In this document: piece after piece, positions 8,097-17,221 of the stretch
Layout of the letters: every line of letters begins with the position of its first letter
Numbering within the stretch: position 1 is the stretch's first letter
Origin: CAZWDO01 sp964632485 [NCBI: uncultured bacterium]
Lineage (GTDB): Bacteria; JAGOEH01
Direction: 5' to 3'
Assembly: GCA_964632485.1 (NCBI GenBank)
Contig: CAZWDO010000011.1
Coordinates: 79,597 to 124,422 of the forward strand
DNA length: 44,826 nucleotides
Notes under the pieces: model-generated
What the model saw: only the letters and a program-made list of their open reading frames with translations
Told to the model about the DNA's origin: nothing
The model's database searches: none
Made by a program: the position numbers and the translations under genes

Positions 8097-9450
8097 CTAT
8101 TTAATCAATGTCATCTGTAGGGTTTTTGTTTTGTCTCCGCAACGAAGTAATGCAATATAGACACCTGTTGTTAAGTTATACGCAGAAATATTGATGGAAT
8201 GCGCGCCGGAACAAGCCTTGTCCTTCAATACATTCATTACTTTCTGTCCTTGAATATTGTATAGATCAATTTGAATTAATTGCCCTGCTAATTCTGTCGC
8301 GATCTTGTACGTTAATGTAGTAATTGAATTAAATGGATTGGGATAATTGGTCAACAGTTCAACTCCACCCAAAGTCAGATATTCTTTTTCAACGACTGCC
8401 AGAGGGCGAGATTTGGAATTAAATGCGCAAATTCCATTATTGGTCGATAACACATACAGAATAAAATTTCCAGTGGAATCGATTTCTGCACATACATCTC
8501 CGGTGGCATTCGGATTGGTATTAACATAAAGAGAAGGAGTAATCCCATATTGGACAGCCTGGCCAAAACCTTGAGTAACATCAATAACGCATCCGGTTTG
8601 GCTGTATTCATTACCTGCGCTGTTACGGCATTGAAATAACATAAGCAATTTTCTGCCATCGGCAGTTTGCAATAGTTTTACCGACGAAGTCTCTACAGGA
8701 ATCAGATCGTTGCTTAAAACAGCGATAAAATTGCCAGTGCCAGAATATTCTTTTACCATCATAGATTGACTGGTAACATAAAAACCATCATTCGGATTCA
8801 AGGATTTTGGACAAACTGACGGCATGGCGCCAATTGTGGAATTGCCGGGCAAATCGCTTAATATAATAATCTCCGGTATTTGGTTAAAACTGCCATTGGA
8901 ATTTTGTTGCCAACGTAATACCACATTACTATTAGAGGCGCAGGCATAAATTATAGCCGACCGGTCCGCAACGGAGCCGACTACGCTAAAATTATCACCC
9001 AGTCGATAACCCGAACTATTCGTGTAGGAAATGACAGGAGTCGGAACAGAAAATTCATCGTTCCAACGATAAATTTTAAATGCTGAATTTTCTGTATTAA
9101 TTGTCAAATTGCAGGCAAAAATAAAGCCATCATCCGAAGATTCCGCATGGCAATTTCGACTTCATGTGTCGGTCCGTATTGCGTTTCATCCTTGAATTTA
9201 TTCTCGATTTCGCGGGCTGGCTGCCCAGTCTGCCCATGCTGGTCAGCTGCCCATCCCTTATGCTTAAAGGGTTCATGTCTAATTCCGGGGAGCCTTTCTT
9301 TAAAAACCAAAACGATTCGCAAGCGGAAGTATCAATCCCTTCAGGCGCTGTTAAATAAACACCAATCTGATCAGCTAACTGCTGATAGGGAGACTGGGCC
9401 ACTACTAAACTACTTATTCCTAATAGAATCACAATTACTTTCAATTTCAT
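8097..9450 (-). pseudogene. Frameshifted secreted protein with T9SS sorting domain
   Basis: Three reading frames have to be joined. The ATG at 9450 (with AAGGAA upstream) starts a signal peptide, MKLKVIVILLGISSLVVAQS, and about 50 more residues. After the FLKKGSPELDMNP stretch, near 9275, the sense moves to a second frame (HKGWAADQHGQTGQPAREI, later QYGPTHEVEIA). Near 9145 it moves to a third frame that reads AESSDDGFIFACN and runs openly to the TAG at 8097-8099. The last 80 residues form a Por-type sorting domain with YPNPFNSITTLTY and GVYIALLR, which targets proteins to the type IX system. The middle looks like a beta-rich repeat region of unknown function. It is either a recent pseudogene or carries assembly indels. 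Confidence 0.75.
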
Positions 9451-9513
9451 GTAATATTTTCCTTTCGAAAATTTGAAATAAAAAAACTAACATTACCCGC
9501 AAAATTGATCCAT

Positions 9514-9542
9514 AATTTAATATCTTTGGCATAAAAAGTCAA
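9514..9542 (-). promoter_or_regulatory. Promoter of the T9SS cargo gene
   Basis: On the minus strand, TTGACT (9542-9537) and TAAATT (9519-9514) are spaced by 17 bp. Transcription would start near 9507, about 57 nt upstream of the ATG at 9450. An intact promoter suggests that the frameshifts are recent or artefactual. Confidence 0.55.
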
Positions 9543-9600
9543 GAAAAATAGTACATACACAAATATTTTACTATAACATATTAATCCATATATCAATTGG

Positions 9601-9653
9601 AGTGATTTGATAAATCAAACCCCTATCCCCGTCCAAACACTATTTGAATAGTG
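9601..9653. repeat. Two palindromes and a 10-bp direct repeat (candidate operator)
   Basis: TTTGATAAATCAAA (9606-9619) has 6-bp arms around AA. CACTATTTGAATAGTG (9638-9653) has 7-bp arms around TG. The decamer AGTGATTTGA occurs at 9601-9610 and again at 9650-9659. All lie in the 336-bp divergent spacer 9451-9786, which otherwise holds only AT-rich sequence and the minus-strand promoter. A TATAGT hexamer at 9728-9733 could be a -10 box for the plus-strand gene, but no convincing -35 box is seen. Confidence 0.4.
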
Positions 9654-9786
9654 ATTTGAAGTTAGGAATTAATTAATAAAAAACTGCATTGTTTTTTAAA
9701 AAATAAAACTTTTCATCAATCCTTTCGTATAGTTTAAATATTTAACAGAGAACTTATAAAAATACAGAGAAAGGAAAGGAAAAGAA

Positions 9787-12048
9787 ATGAACGGCAATTC
9801 GGAATTAAAAATGAACAGATTTATAGCAATCGCATTGATTTCCACGGGATTGATGATGTTAGAAATTGTTTGGACTCGTATCTTTTCCGCGGAATTTTAC
9901 TATGCGTTCGCTTTTTTGATTTTATCGGTTTCAGTGATGGGGTTGGGTCTGGGGGGTCTGGCGCTAAGATTTTTCCCACGGCTGAATGCGATTTCCCGCA
10001 TCAGCGCCATTCTTTCATTGACGGGCGCGCTGGCAATCATCGGACCTTTAGCCGCGATTCATATTGGTATGGATTTTAGCCAATTATTAAGCAACTGGAC
10101 AATGCTTCTCCGTCTGCTATTAATAATTTTATTATTATGTGGCGCATTTTTTACCGGTGGAATAGCGGTAGCGCTGATGTTCAGACAATATCACCGGGAG
10201 ATGCCGCGTCTATACATGTCGGACCTGCTGGGCGCTGGACTGGGAGTTCTATTAGCCATCGTTTCGATGAATCTGATAGGAACTCCCAAGACAACAGCCA
10301 TCGCTGCTCTACCCATTCTTATTACAGCATTAGCGACGGCAGCCTCTCATTGGAAAAAAATTGCCCCTGCATTCCTGGTTATCATTTCACTGGGGCTTCT
10401 GCCAATCGCCAATCGAATTTATAACATGCCCCGTGAAGAACGCGCCGAACTCTATTATACTCATTGGGATGCCATGGCAAAAATCAAAGCATTCAAATAT
10501 GATGAAAATTTCAGGGGTTTTAATATCGACAATGCCGCGAATAGCCCCATCTACAAGTTTGACGGGAATTGGGATATCCCCGACTCGCTCAAACCAGAAT
10601 TTGCCATCGATCTCAAGTATTTGATGCAATCAATGGATTCATGCGTTTATATGGCATTAGGAGCCGGAGGTGGATCTGATGTACTTCATGCTTTAAAGAA
10701 CGGAGCCAGCGAAATCCATGCAGTAGAAGTCAATTCACATATCAATGAATTATTGACCCGCGGCCATCTGGTGGATTTCACCGGCCGAATATATCTTGAC
10801 CCTCGCGTCAAAGTGATTACTGAAGATGGACGGGCTTATGTTCGGCGTTTTCAAAATAAATTCGACATCATCTATTCTCTCAGCTCAAATACATTTTCCG
10901 CATTAGCTTCCGGCGCGTTTGCCCTGGCTGAAAATTATCTCTTCACTACCGAAGCATTTCGCGATTACTATATTGCCCTTTCGGATCGTGGATTTTTATC
11001 AATGGAACACCAATTCTATATGCCGCGAATTGTCAGTCAGGTTAAAGACGCGCTTCATGCTTTAGGGGTCGCTCATCCGGAAACTCATTTTGCCGTTTAT
11101 AACTTACCCAAAATGCGACGCAACATTCTGCTGCTCTCCAAACAGCCCCTAACCGAAGAGATCATCCAAAATGCGTATAGACCCCTTACGCAGGAAAACC
11201 ATGAGGATATTCATTTATTATTCCCTGCCGAGGATTCATTGAAAACCAACCTCATTAACCGTATCGCCGAAAACGGTTGGCAATCCGTCCAGGATTCGAC
11301 AGCGATTGATTTATCACCCTGTACGGATAATCGTCCGTTCATAGCCCAAATGGGTTTATGGAAAAATTTCAAAACCTCTGGATTAGATAAAATCATCCCC
11401 TGGGAATTTAAAGGGTTTCCTTTGGCAAAACTCATTATCATCGCTATTCTGGGAATACTACTTTTAATAGTCCTACCATTAAATCTGGTCCCCTATTTTT
11501 TTAAGCAACCAAAACTTTCTTTTGTTAACTGGTTATACTTTTTTACCATCGGTCTGGGATTCATGATGCTTGAAGTCGTTTTAATACAAAGATACACACT
11601 ATTTATCGGGTCTTCCGCATATACGGTCGTTGCAATCCTGGTGTCGCTATTATTCGCATCCGGGATAGGAAGCCGAATGGCGCCCTATTTTAAAGACCCA
11701 ATTCCGTTTATCGCGATCGCAGTGTGGATTATACTGGAACTGACCGTTTTAGGCAGAATTACTCATGCCATGGATTATTTAAATATGTTTGCGCGCATGA
11801 TGTTAACTGCTATTCTTATAAGCCCGCTGGGGTTTTTTATGGGAATGCCTTTTCCGAAAGGGGCGATGTACGCCAAGGACCTGATTGACTGGGGTTTTGC
11901 CGTCAACGGCGCGGCGTCGGTGCTGGGATCGGTCAGCATCATTCTTATCTCTTTCATCTATGGTTTTAATGCCTCATTTTGTTTGTGCGCAATGGTTTAT
12001 TTACTGGCTATGGGCTTATCCTGGCTGCAACGAAAAGGCGAACTATAG
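9787..12048 (+). CDS. Membrane-fused spermidine synthase-like protein
   Basis: This 753-residue protein has three parts. About six transmembrane helices form the first 210 residues (for example ALISTGLMMLEIVW, then GLGLGGLALRFF). A SpeE-like Rossmann methyltransferase fold covers about 280-430, with the SAM-type loop LGAGGGSDVLHAL (from about 291), the acidic AVEVNSHI and TEDGRAYVR. More helices follow from about residue 545. The catalytic aspartate segment of true spermidine synthases (DSTDP) is replaced by SLSSNTF, so aminopropyl transfer is doubtful. The AGAFALAENYLFTTEAFRDYY segment is typical of the membrane-fused subfamily, whose reaction is unknown. A strong ribosome site (AAAGGAAAGGAAAAG) supports the ATG at 9787. 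Confidence 0.85.
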   Translation: MNGNSELKMNRFIAIALISTGLMMLEIVWTRIFSAEFYYAFAFLILSVSVMGLGLGGLALRFFPRLNAISRISAILSLTGALAIIGPLAAIHIGMDFSQLLSNWTMLLRLLLIILLLCGAFFTGGIAVALMFRQYHREMPRLYMSDLLGAGLGVLLAIVSMNLIGTPKTTAIAALPILITALATAASHWKKIAPAFLVIISLGLLPIANRIYNMPREERAELYYTHWDAMAKIKAFKYDENFRGFNIDNAANSPIYKFDGNWDIPDSLKPEFAIDLKYLMQSMDSCVYMALGAGGGSDVLHALKNGASEIHAVEVNSHINELLTRGHLVDFTGRIYLDPRVKVITEDGRAYVRRFQNKFDIIYSLSSNTFSALASGAFALAENYLFTTEAFRDYYIALSDRGFLSMEHQFYMPRIVSQVKDALHALGVAHPETHFAVYNLPKMRRNILLLSKQPLTEEIIQNAYRPLTQENHEDIHLLFPAEDSLKTNLINRIAENGWQSVQDSTAIDLSPCTDNRPFIAQMGLWKNFKTSGLDKIIPWEFKGFPLAKLIIIAILGILLLIVLPLNLVPYFFKQPKLSFVNWLYFFTIGLGFMMLEVVLIQRYTLFIGSSAYTVVAILVSLLFASGIGSRMAPYFKDPIPFIAIAVWIILELTVLGRITHAMDYLNMFARMMLTAILISPLGFFMGMPFPKGAMYAKDLIDWGFAVNGAASVLGSVSIILISFIYGFNASFCLCAMVYLLAMGLSWLQRKGEL

Positions 12049-12105
12049 AACGACTCCAGCGATAGAATTCCATATTTGTAAAAAATCAATTGCAGAAAAA
12101 AATAC

Positions 12106-12133
12106 TTGACAAATTGTACTAAAGTGCTATATT
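12106..12133 (+). promoter_or_regulatory. Strong promoter upstream of the hybrid kinase
   Basis: A perfect -35 TTGACA (12106-12111) and a -10 TATATT (12128-12133) are spaced by 16 bp. Transcription should start near 12140, leaving about 60 nt before the mini-ORF and about 115 nt before the kinase start. Confidence 0.82.
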
Positions 12134-12198
12134 ATTTATTGAATCAGAGTTCATTTACAATGGTTCAAAACTGGTATTTCTCAGAAAAGGATATATAT

Positions 12199-12249
12199 AT
12201 GTCAAGTTTCGCAAGACAATTCAAAACCATGTTCCAAGGCAAACGATAG
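12199..12249 (+). CDS. 16-residue ORF ending in UAG in frame with the kinase
   Basis: The ATG at 12199 follows AGAAAAGGA at a suitable distance and reads MSSFARQFKTMFQGKR. It stops at TAG 12247-12249. The kinase ATG at 12256 lies two codons further in exactly the same frame (TAG GAC CCC ATG). The mini-ORF end supplies the only AGG near the kinase start, so the two should be coupled. The alternatives are a leader peptide, a nonsense mutation in a longer kinase N-terminus, or stop-codon readthrough. Confidence 0.5.
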   Translation: MSSFARQFKTMFQGKR

Positions 12250-12255
12250 GACCCC

Positions 12256-13851
12256 ATGGAAGTTAAAAAACCATCGTACTCCGATCTGGCAAATGAGAAT
12301 CAAAAGCTCAGAGAAAAATTGGAGCAAATGGAAAACCAGCACTATTTAATCCACCAGATCGAGGAGATTTGCCATTACTTGCCTGCGGCGGTCTATAAGT
12401 TTAAAATTGATGCTAATGGCGTTTTTCATATCCCCTATATGAGCCAGAGCGCTGAAACGATTTTGGAACGACCGGTCAATAAATTAAAAGATTCATCATT
12501 ACTTTTAGACACAATTCATCCCGCTGATATAGACGAATTCTCCCGCTCAATCCAGATATCCAGAGAAAAGCTTATCCCCTGGTTTTGCGAATTTAGACTC
12601 AAATTTACCAATAAGACTAAATGGTTACGAGGTAACTCCACTCCCCACCTTCAATCCGATGGTTCAATTGTATGGGACGGTCTTATTCAGGATATTACTG
12701 AAATAAAAGTCAAGGAAGCGGAATTACTGCAAGCCAAGGAGAGAGCCGAAGAAAGTGATCGGCTGAAGTCAGCTTTTCTGGCAAATATGTCGCATGAAAT
12801 CCGCACACCTCTGAATGGCATACTTGGTTTTTCGCAATTGATTACAGCGGATGATTCTACAACAGAGAAAAGAAATTTTTACGGCGAGATTATAAAAAAT
12901 TCATGCGATCAATTATTAAATGTAATCAATGATATCATTGATATATCAAAAATCGAGGCGAATCAAATCGAAATGAAACTGACGCCGGTTAATATTAACT
13001 ATATTTTGGAGAAGATAATCTCAATTCATTTTGAAAATATTACACATCGTAACCTCATTCTCCATAAAAATTTCGCGCTCAGTGACCAGGAATGTCTGTT
13101 TGTTTGCGATGAAACCAAGCTCTATCAAATTCTCAACAATCTGCTTTCCAACGCCATCAAATTTACTGAACAGGGTTCGATTGATATTGGCTATATGATA
13201 AAAAATCCTTTTATAGAATTTTATGTAAAAGATACGGGAGTTGGGATTAATAAGGAAGATCAGCAAATTATTTTTGAACGATTTCGCCAGGTGGAGACTA
13301 CCTTGTCGAGACGTCGTGGGGGCAGCGGATTAGGGCTTTCAATTTCTAAAGCTTATGTTGAACTGATCGGTGGCAAAATATGGCTGGAATCAGATTTGGA
13401 CAAGGGCACTACCCTGTTTTTTACAATCCCGTTGCTGGCTCATACAACAAGTATAACACCAAGTCAAAGCCCGCCGATTAACTCTGAACTAATGCAAAAC
13501 GTAACGATTATGGTCGCAGAAGACGATGCCATCAACGCGCTCTATATGAAAGAGTTATTATCGGGAATGGGGGCGAGCGCCATCATTGCCAGAAATGGGC
13601 ATGAAGCGGTCGATTTAGTTAAGGCGAATAAACATATCAATCTAATTCTCATGGATATCCAGATGCCAGTCATGAATGGATTGGAAGCAACGCAGATCAT
13701 TAAATCGTTTACCCAAATTCCGATCATTGCGGTAACGGCATTCGCATTGTCTAAGGATAAGGAATACTATCTTCAAAACGGTTGTGATGATTATATCTCC
13801 AAGCCGATTCAAAAAAACGTTTTAATAACCACCATTGAAAAATATCTTTAA
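12256..13851 (+). CDS. Cytoplasmic PAS hybrid histidine kinase
   Basis: This 531-residue protein has no membrane segment. A coiled coil (about 1-35) leads into one PAS domain (about 40-155, ending in WDGLIQDITEIK). HisKA follows with FLANMSHEIRTPLNGIL and phospho-accepting His180, then HATPase_c (about 275-395) with NNLLSNAIKFTEQG, DTGVGI and GSGLGLSI. The C-terminal receiver domain (about 413-530) has the acidic pair ED, phospho-acceptor Asp467 in ILMDIQMPVMNG, and the ISKPI lysine. No output domain or partner regulator is nearby, so it probably acts through a phosphorelay. The signal is unknown. A strong promoter and an in-frame mini-ORF lie upstream. tlyA starts 8 bp after its stop. Confidence 0.93.
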   Translation: MEVKKPSYSDLANENQKLREKLEQMENQHYLIHQIEEICHYLPAAVYKFKIDANGVFHIPYMSQSAETILERPVNKLKDSSLLLDTIHPADIDEFSRSIQISREKLIPWFCEFRLKFTNKTKWLRGNSTPHLQSDGSIVWDGLIQDITEIKVKEAELLQAKERAEESDRLKSAFLANMSHEIRTPLNGILGFSQLITADDSTTEKRNFYGEIIKNSCDQLLNVINDIIDISKIEANQIEMKLTPVNINYILEKIISIHFENITHRNLILHKNFALSDQECLFVCDETKLYQILNNLLSNAIKFTEQGSIDIGYMIKNPFIEFYVKDTGVGINKEDQQIIFERFRQVETTLSRRRGGSGLGLSISKAYVELIGGKIWLESDLDKGTTLFFTIPLLAHTTSITPSQSPPINSELMQNVTIMVAEDDAINALYMKELLSGMGASAIIARNGHEAVDLVKANKHINLILMDIQMPVMNGLEATQIIKSFTQIPIIAVTAFALSKDKEYYLQNGCDDYISKPIQKNVLITTIEKYL

Positions 13852-13859
13852 GGGAATTT

Positions 13860-14618
13860 GTGAACGAGCGTCGTTTAGACCAATCCCTGGTTGAAAGAAA
13901 TTTGGTAACTTCCCGGCATCAGGCGCAACAATTGATACGCAGCGGGAATGTTCTCCTCAACCAGCGGGTTGTAACCAGGTCGTCGGCGCCAGTGAAACCA
14001 TTGGACCAGACTGTAATCAAAGAACCGTTGCGCTATGTCAGCCGGGCTGGGTACAAATTAGAAGCGGCGTTTAACGGCTTTTCATACAATCCGCAGGGTA
14101 AAATTGCCCTGGATGTTGGCGCTTCGACCGGTGGATTTACGGATTGTTTGCTGCAAAACGGCGTTGATCATGTCTATGCCGTTGATGTGGGTCATGGCCA
14201 ATTTACCCCCCGGCTTAAAGACAACCCTCGCGTTACGTCATGGGAGAATACCGATATCCGCCACCTCCCGCATCCCCTCCCCCCCATCAATCTGGCCGTG
14301 GTTGATGTTTCTTTTATCTCACTCAAACTTGTTATTCCCCATATCGTTCCTTTTCTCAGTATCACTGAAAGCCATATCATTTCCTTATTAAAACCTCAAT
14401 TTGAAACAGGGCGCCCTCAATTGGTAAAAAAAGGGATTGTCCGCTCAACAATTTTAGTCGATAAAATCCTCAAAGACCTTTTTTCCTGGTTTTCCGAACA
14501 TAATCTCACACTTGTCAATTATATACCATCCCCGATTACCGGCTGGAAGGGAAACCAGGAATATCTGGTCCTTCTGAAACCATCAGAATGCCAAAATCCT
14601 CCCATCCCACCGTCATAA
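13860..14618 (+). CDS. tlyA: TlyA-family rRNA 2'-O-methyltransferase
   Basis: The 252-residue protein begins with an S4 RNA-binding domain (about 1-60, LDQSLVERNLVTSRHQAQQLIRSG in two stretches). It continues with an FtsJ-like methyltransferase carrying the SAM loop DVGASTGGFTDCLL (from Asp85) and AVDVGHGQ. Known members methylate cytidines of 16S and 23S rRNA and were formerly called haemolysins. LLKPQFE near residue 180 is the usual late motif. The start codon is GTG at 13860. AAGGGA overlaps the kinase stop and serves as the ribosome site, so expression is linked to the kinase gene. Confidence 0.9.
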   Translation: MNERRLDQSLVERNLVTSRHQAQQLIRSGNVLLNQRVVTRSSAPVKPLDQTVIKEPLRYVSRAGYKLEAAFNGFSYNPQGKIALDVGASTGGFTDCLLQNGVDHVYAVDVGHGQFTPRLKDNPRVTSWENTDIRHLPHPLPPINLAVVDVSFISLKLVIPHIVPFLSITESHIISLLKPQFETGRPQLVKKGIVRSTILVDKILKDLFSWFSEHNLTLVNYIPSPITGWKGNQEYLVLLKPSECQNPPIPPS

Positions 14619-14717
14619 AAAGACTTACTTCGATTTTCCGATGCAGATCATAGAATCAGTCAATTCAAAACACACTCGAAAAAACGAGACAACAACTTAT
14701 AACAAAAGAAGGATAGG

Positions 14718-15554
14718 ATGAACTGGAAAAAACTGACACTCTCCATTGGATACAGGTCTCTTGCCGATAAGGAGTGGATTAATTTCCGATTATTTGAAAT
14801 GGGAGCGCAAGGAATTGAAGAGCTCTCCGATGATCAATGGAGTGTTTTTTTCCCACCCACTCAGGAAACAGATGAAATTACAAACTTACTTCTGGAAGAA
14901 TTCGGCTCATCAATCCTGATGGTTTGGGAAATTCAAAAAGAGGAGGATTGGCTGCATAAATGGAAAGAAAAGATCGAACCGGTGTTAATTGAGGACCGGT
15001 TTTACATTCGAGCGCCCTGGCACGCGGTTTCGGAACAATTGCCAGAAATCATCATTGAACCTAACTTAGCATTCGGCACCGGCCATCATGAATCGACCCG
15101 ATTAATACTCAAGGTCATGCGCCGAGAAGATATCCTGAACCGCAGTGTACTGGATTTAGGTTGCGGGTCGGCGATTTTGGCAATCGCGGCTTTTCATTTC
15201 CAAGCCGCTGCAATTGTGGGTCTGGATAACGACCTCGAGGCGCTGAGCTATGCCGAAAGCAATCTGGAAGTCAATCGAATTACCAATCGCATCCAATTAT
15301 ATGGGGATGCGGACGCCATCCCCGGGCAATCATTCGACGTCGTACTGATGAACATGATCAGCAGTGAGCAATTCCAGGTATGGCCGCTGATCGAACGGTT
15401 CCAACCCGGCGTTCTTTATACCAGTGGAATTTTAGACACAGAAATGCAGGAGTATCAACATGAAATTGAACAACGGGGCTTTGTAATCAGCGACCAGGTC
15501 AGCGAGAATGAATGGCGTGGGTTTCGATTAATCCCGGCCATGCATCATCGTTAG
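14718..15554 (+). CDS. prmA: Ribosomal protein L11 methyltransferase
   Basis: This 278-residue protein matches PrmA, which trimethylates ribosomal protein L11. The N-terminal substrate-recognition domain covers about 1-95. The linker motif AFGTGHH (118-124) is diagnostic. The SAM loop is DLGCGSAILAIAA (from Asp146), where the usual GSGIL reads GSAIL. The acidic VGLDND and the family's late NIL-type motif (here MNMISSEQF) follow. The ATG follows AGAAGGATAGG. The 99-bp gap after tlyA holds no clear promoter. The 3' end overlaps the convergent transporter frame by 27 bp. Confidence 0.9.
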   Translation: MNWKKLTLSIGYRSLADKEWINFRLFEMGAQGIEELSDDQWSVFFPPTQETDEITNLLLEEFGSSILMVWEIQKEEDWLHKWKEKIEPVLIEDRFYIRAPWHAVSEQLPEIIIEPNLAFGTGHHESTRLILKVMRREDILNRSVLDLGCGSAILAIAAFHFQAAAIVGLDNDLEALSYAESNLEVNRITNRIQLYGDADAIPGQSFDVVLMNMISSEQFQVWPLIERFQPGVLYTSGILDTEMQEYQHEIEQRGFVISDQVSENEWRGFRLIPAMHHR

Positions 15555-16860
15555 TAACCAGCGCGCCAATAAAAAAACAACCAGGCCTAAAAGAACCATA
15601 AAAACCGCAATACCAGAAAAAACTAATTGGGGGCCCAGTTGTTCAATATATTCGACTAAAAACCCGCCCAATACATTAGCAATAAAACTACTGAGGAACC
15701 ATACTCCCATAAAAAGGGAAACCATCCGAAAAGGCGCAAGCTTGGTCACCATCGACAACCCAATCGGGGATAGACAGATTTCACCGATGGTATGAAAAAA
15801 ATAAGTAGCCAGCAGCCAAAACAGACCAGCTTTTATGCTCGGATCTTTGATATTGCCGCCGCGTTGCATTACGGCCCCCAGCATAAAAATAAAGCCGATA
15901 CCGAGAAACAGCATACCCCAAGCCATTTTGGAAGGAGTCGATGGATTCTTTTTCCGTGTTTTCCAGCGCTAACCATAACCAGGAAAAGAACGGTGAAAGC
16001 AGTACAACAAACAGTGGGTTAATCGATTGAAACCAGGATGTTGGAATTTCCCATCCCCCAACCACCCGATCAATGTAGCGGTCGGTATAAAGATTGAAGG
16101 AACTGCCGGCCTGCTCATAACCCGCCCAGAAAAAAATCGTAAAGACCATCAATACGACGATTACGGCAATCCGGTCAGTTTCATCTTTTGTCAGCGGAAC
16201 TTTTTGCTGGGAAGCGTTTCGGTATTCGACATGTTTGGATACCATTCCAAGATTACCGAGATAACGCGGCGCCGTCACTAAATAAATAATCAAACCGAGC
16301 ATCATCCCAAATCCAGCCGTCAAAAACCCATAACGATATCCATAAGTTTCGCCGAGATAGCCACAAAGCAGGGGCGCTAAAAAAACTCCCCCATTGAAAA
16401 GCATGTAGTACAGCGTAAATGCGCTGTCCCGTCGCTTATCACCCTGTTCATAAAGATCGCCGATCATCGTAATCACGGTCGGTTTAAAAAAACCGTTTCC
16501 AAGGACTAACAACGTCAGGCCCGGAATGAATGAGAGCAGGCCCTGGTCCCAGGCGCACGTAAAATGCCCGACCATAATCAGTAAACCACCCAGCGTTACC
16601 GATCGCCGCTGGCCCAGCCAGCGATCAGCCAAATACCCGCCCAGCAGTGGAGTTAAATAACACAACCCGGTAAAGATACCATATACCCGGCCGGCGAGCC
16701 CATCGCTCCAACTTAAACCGCTCAGATGATGCGTTGACGCATTTACCATATAAAGAATTAAAAAAGCCCGCATTCCATAATAACTAAAGCGTTCCCAGGA
16801 AGCAGTAAATGCTAAAATATACAAAGCGGGAGGATGTTTAAATTGATTTTCAGCCTGCAT
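15528..16860 (-). pseudogene. POT/PTR-family peptide transporter with one frameshift
   Basis: The ATG at 16860 (GAAGG ribosome site) starts a proton-dependent oligopeptide transporter with the family signature FTASWERFSYYGMRAFLILY. Further segments are GYLADRWLGQRR, GNGFFKPTV and FWAGYEQAGSSFNLY, all typical of POT proteins. After WLALENTEK, near 15950, the sense moves forward one base into a second frame. That frame reads KKNPSTPSKMAWGMLFLGIG and then GEICLSPIGLSMVTKLAP, the normal C-terminal helices, and ends at TAG 15528-15530. Joined, the protein would have about 445 residues, a normal length. The break lies in an A-rich stretch where an indel or slippage is plausible. Without repair the product loses its last three or four helices. 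Confidence 0.8.
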
Positions 16861-16910
16861 AGCGCCTTCTTTCTTTGGTTTTGGGTGGATAAATCTTCAT
16901 TTCATATTAG

Positions 16911-16938
16911 AAATTAACATAAAAAATCAATATGTCAA
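16911..16938 (-). promoter_or_regulatory. Possible promoter of the POT transporter gene
   Basis: On the minus strand a perfect TTGACA (16938-16933) stands 16 bp before TAATTT (16916-16911). The -35 box is ideal and the -10 box is poor. It lies about 50 nt upstream of the transporter start. Confidence 0.35.
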
Positions 16939-16964
16939 GTATTAATAAATTTTAAAAAACAGTC

Positions 16965-16993
16965 TTGATTTTTAAATAAAAATCCCTTATATT
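16965..16993 (+). promoter_or_regulatory. Promoter of the decarboxylase leader
   Basis: TTGATT (16965-16970) and TATATT (16988-16993) are spaced by 17 bp. The predicted start is near the GG at 17000-17001, exactly where the structured leader begins. Confidence 0.8.
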
Positions 16994-16999
16994 AAACCT

Positions 17000-17160
17000 G
17001 GTTGAGTACTGCTCATTGGAACGATGATTCCGCTAAGTAACCCAGGATTTTGCCCTATTGATCTGCCCATCGGCAGTGATACGGTGATAACGGTTTTTTA
17101 GGGCTGATTCCGGCTTATATCGGAGTGAAGGATGCGGTGAATAATGAGCAGAACCTTTTT
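17000..17160 (+). ncRNA. Structured leader RNA of the decarboxylase gene
   Basis: A closing helix joins distant segments: GGTT (17000-17003) with AACC (17152-17155), and CTGCTCATT (17009-17017) with AATGAGCAG (17143-17151). Inside are GGAA/TTCC (17018-17021/17028-17031), GCCCTA/TAGGGC (17052-17057/17099-17104) enclosing the perfect hairpin CTGCC-CATC-GGCAG (17063-17076), and ATTCCG/CGGAGT (17107-17112/17121-17126). TTTTT (17156-17160) follows the closing helix, so a short terminated RNA is also possible. No known riboswitch class is recognised. Together with the promoter and the AT-rich tract down to 17221, it accounts for the 361-bp gap after 16860. Confidence 0.55.
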
Positions 17161-17221
17161 ACTTGGCATTTAATTGGATTTCGTATTGAGAATGCAATAA
17201 AAACCAGGAAAGGAATACCAA

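Noticed and set aside
9606-9619. FNR/CRP-type box (TTGAT and ATCAA half sites).
   Set aside because: The half sites are 2 bp apart, not 4, so the spacing does not fit.
17023-17142. Partial likeness of the decarboxylase leader to the tetrahydrofolate riboswitch (GATGATTC and TAAGT on the 5' side, GCGGTGAAT on the 3' side).
   Set aside because: The loop and joining sequences that form the pseudoknot and ligand site were not found, inner helices differ and the downstream gene is not a folate gene. A covariance search would decide.
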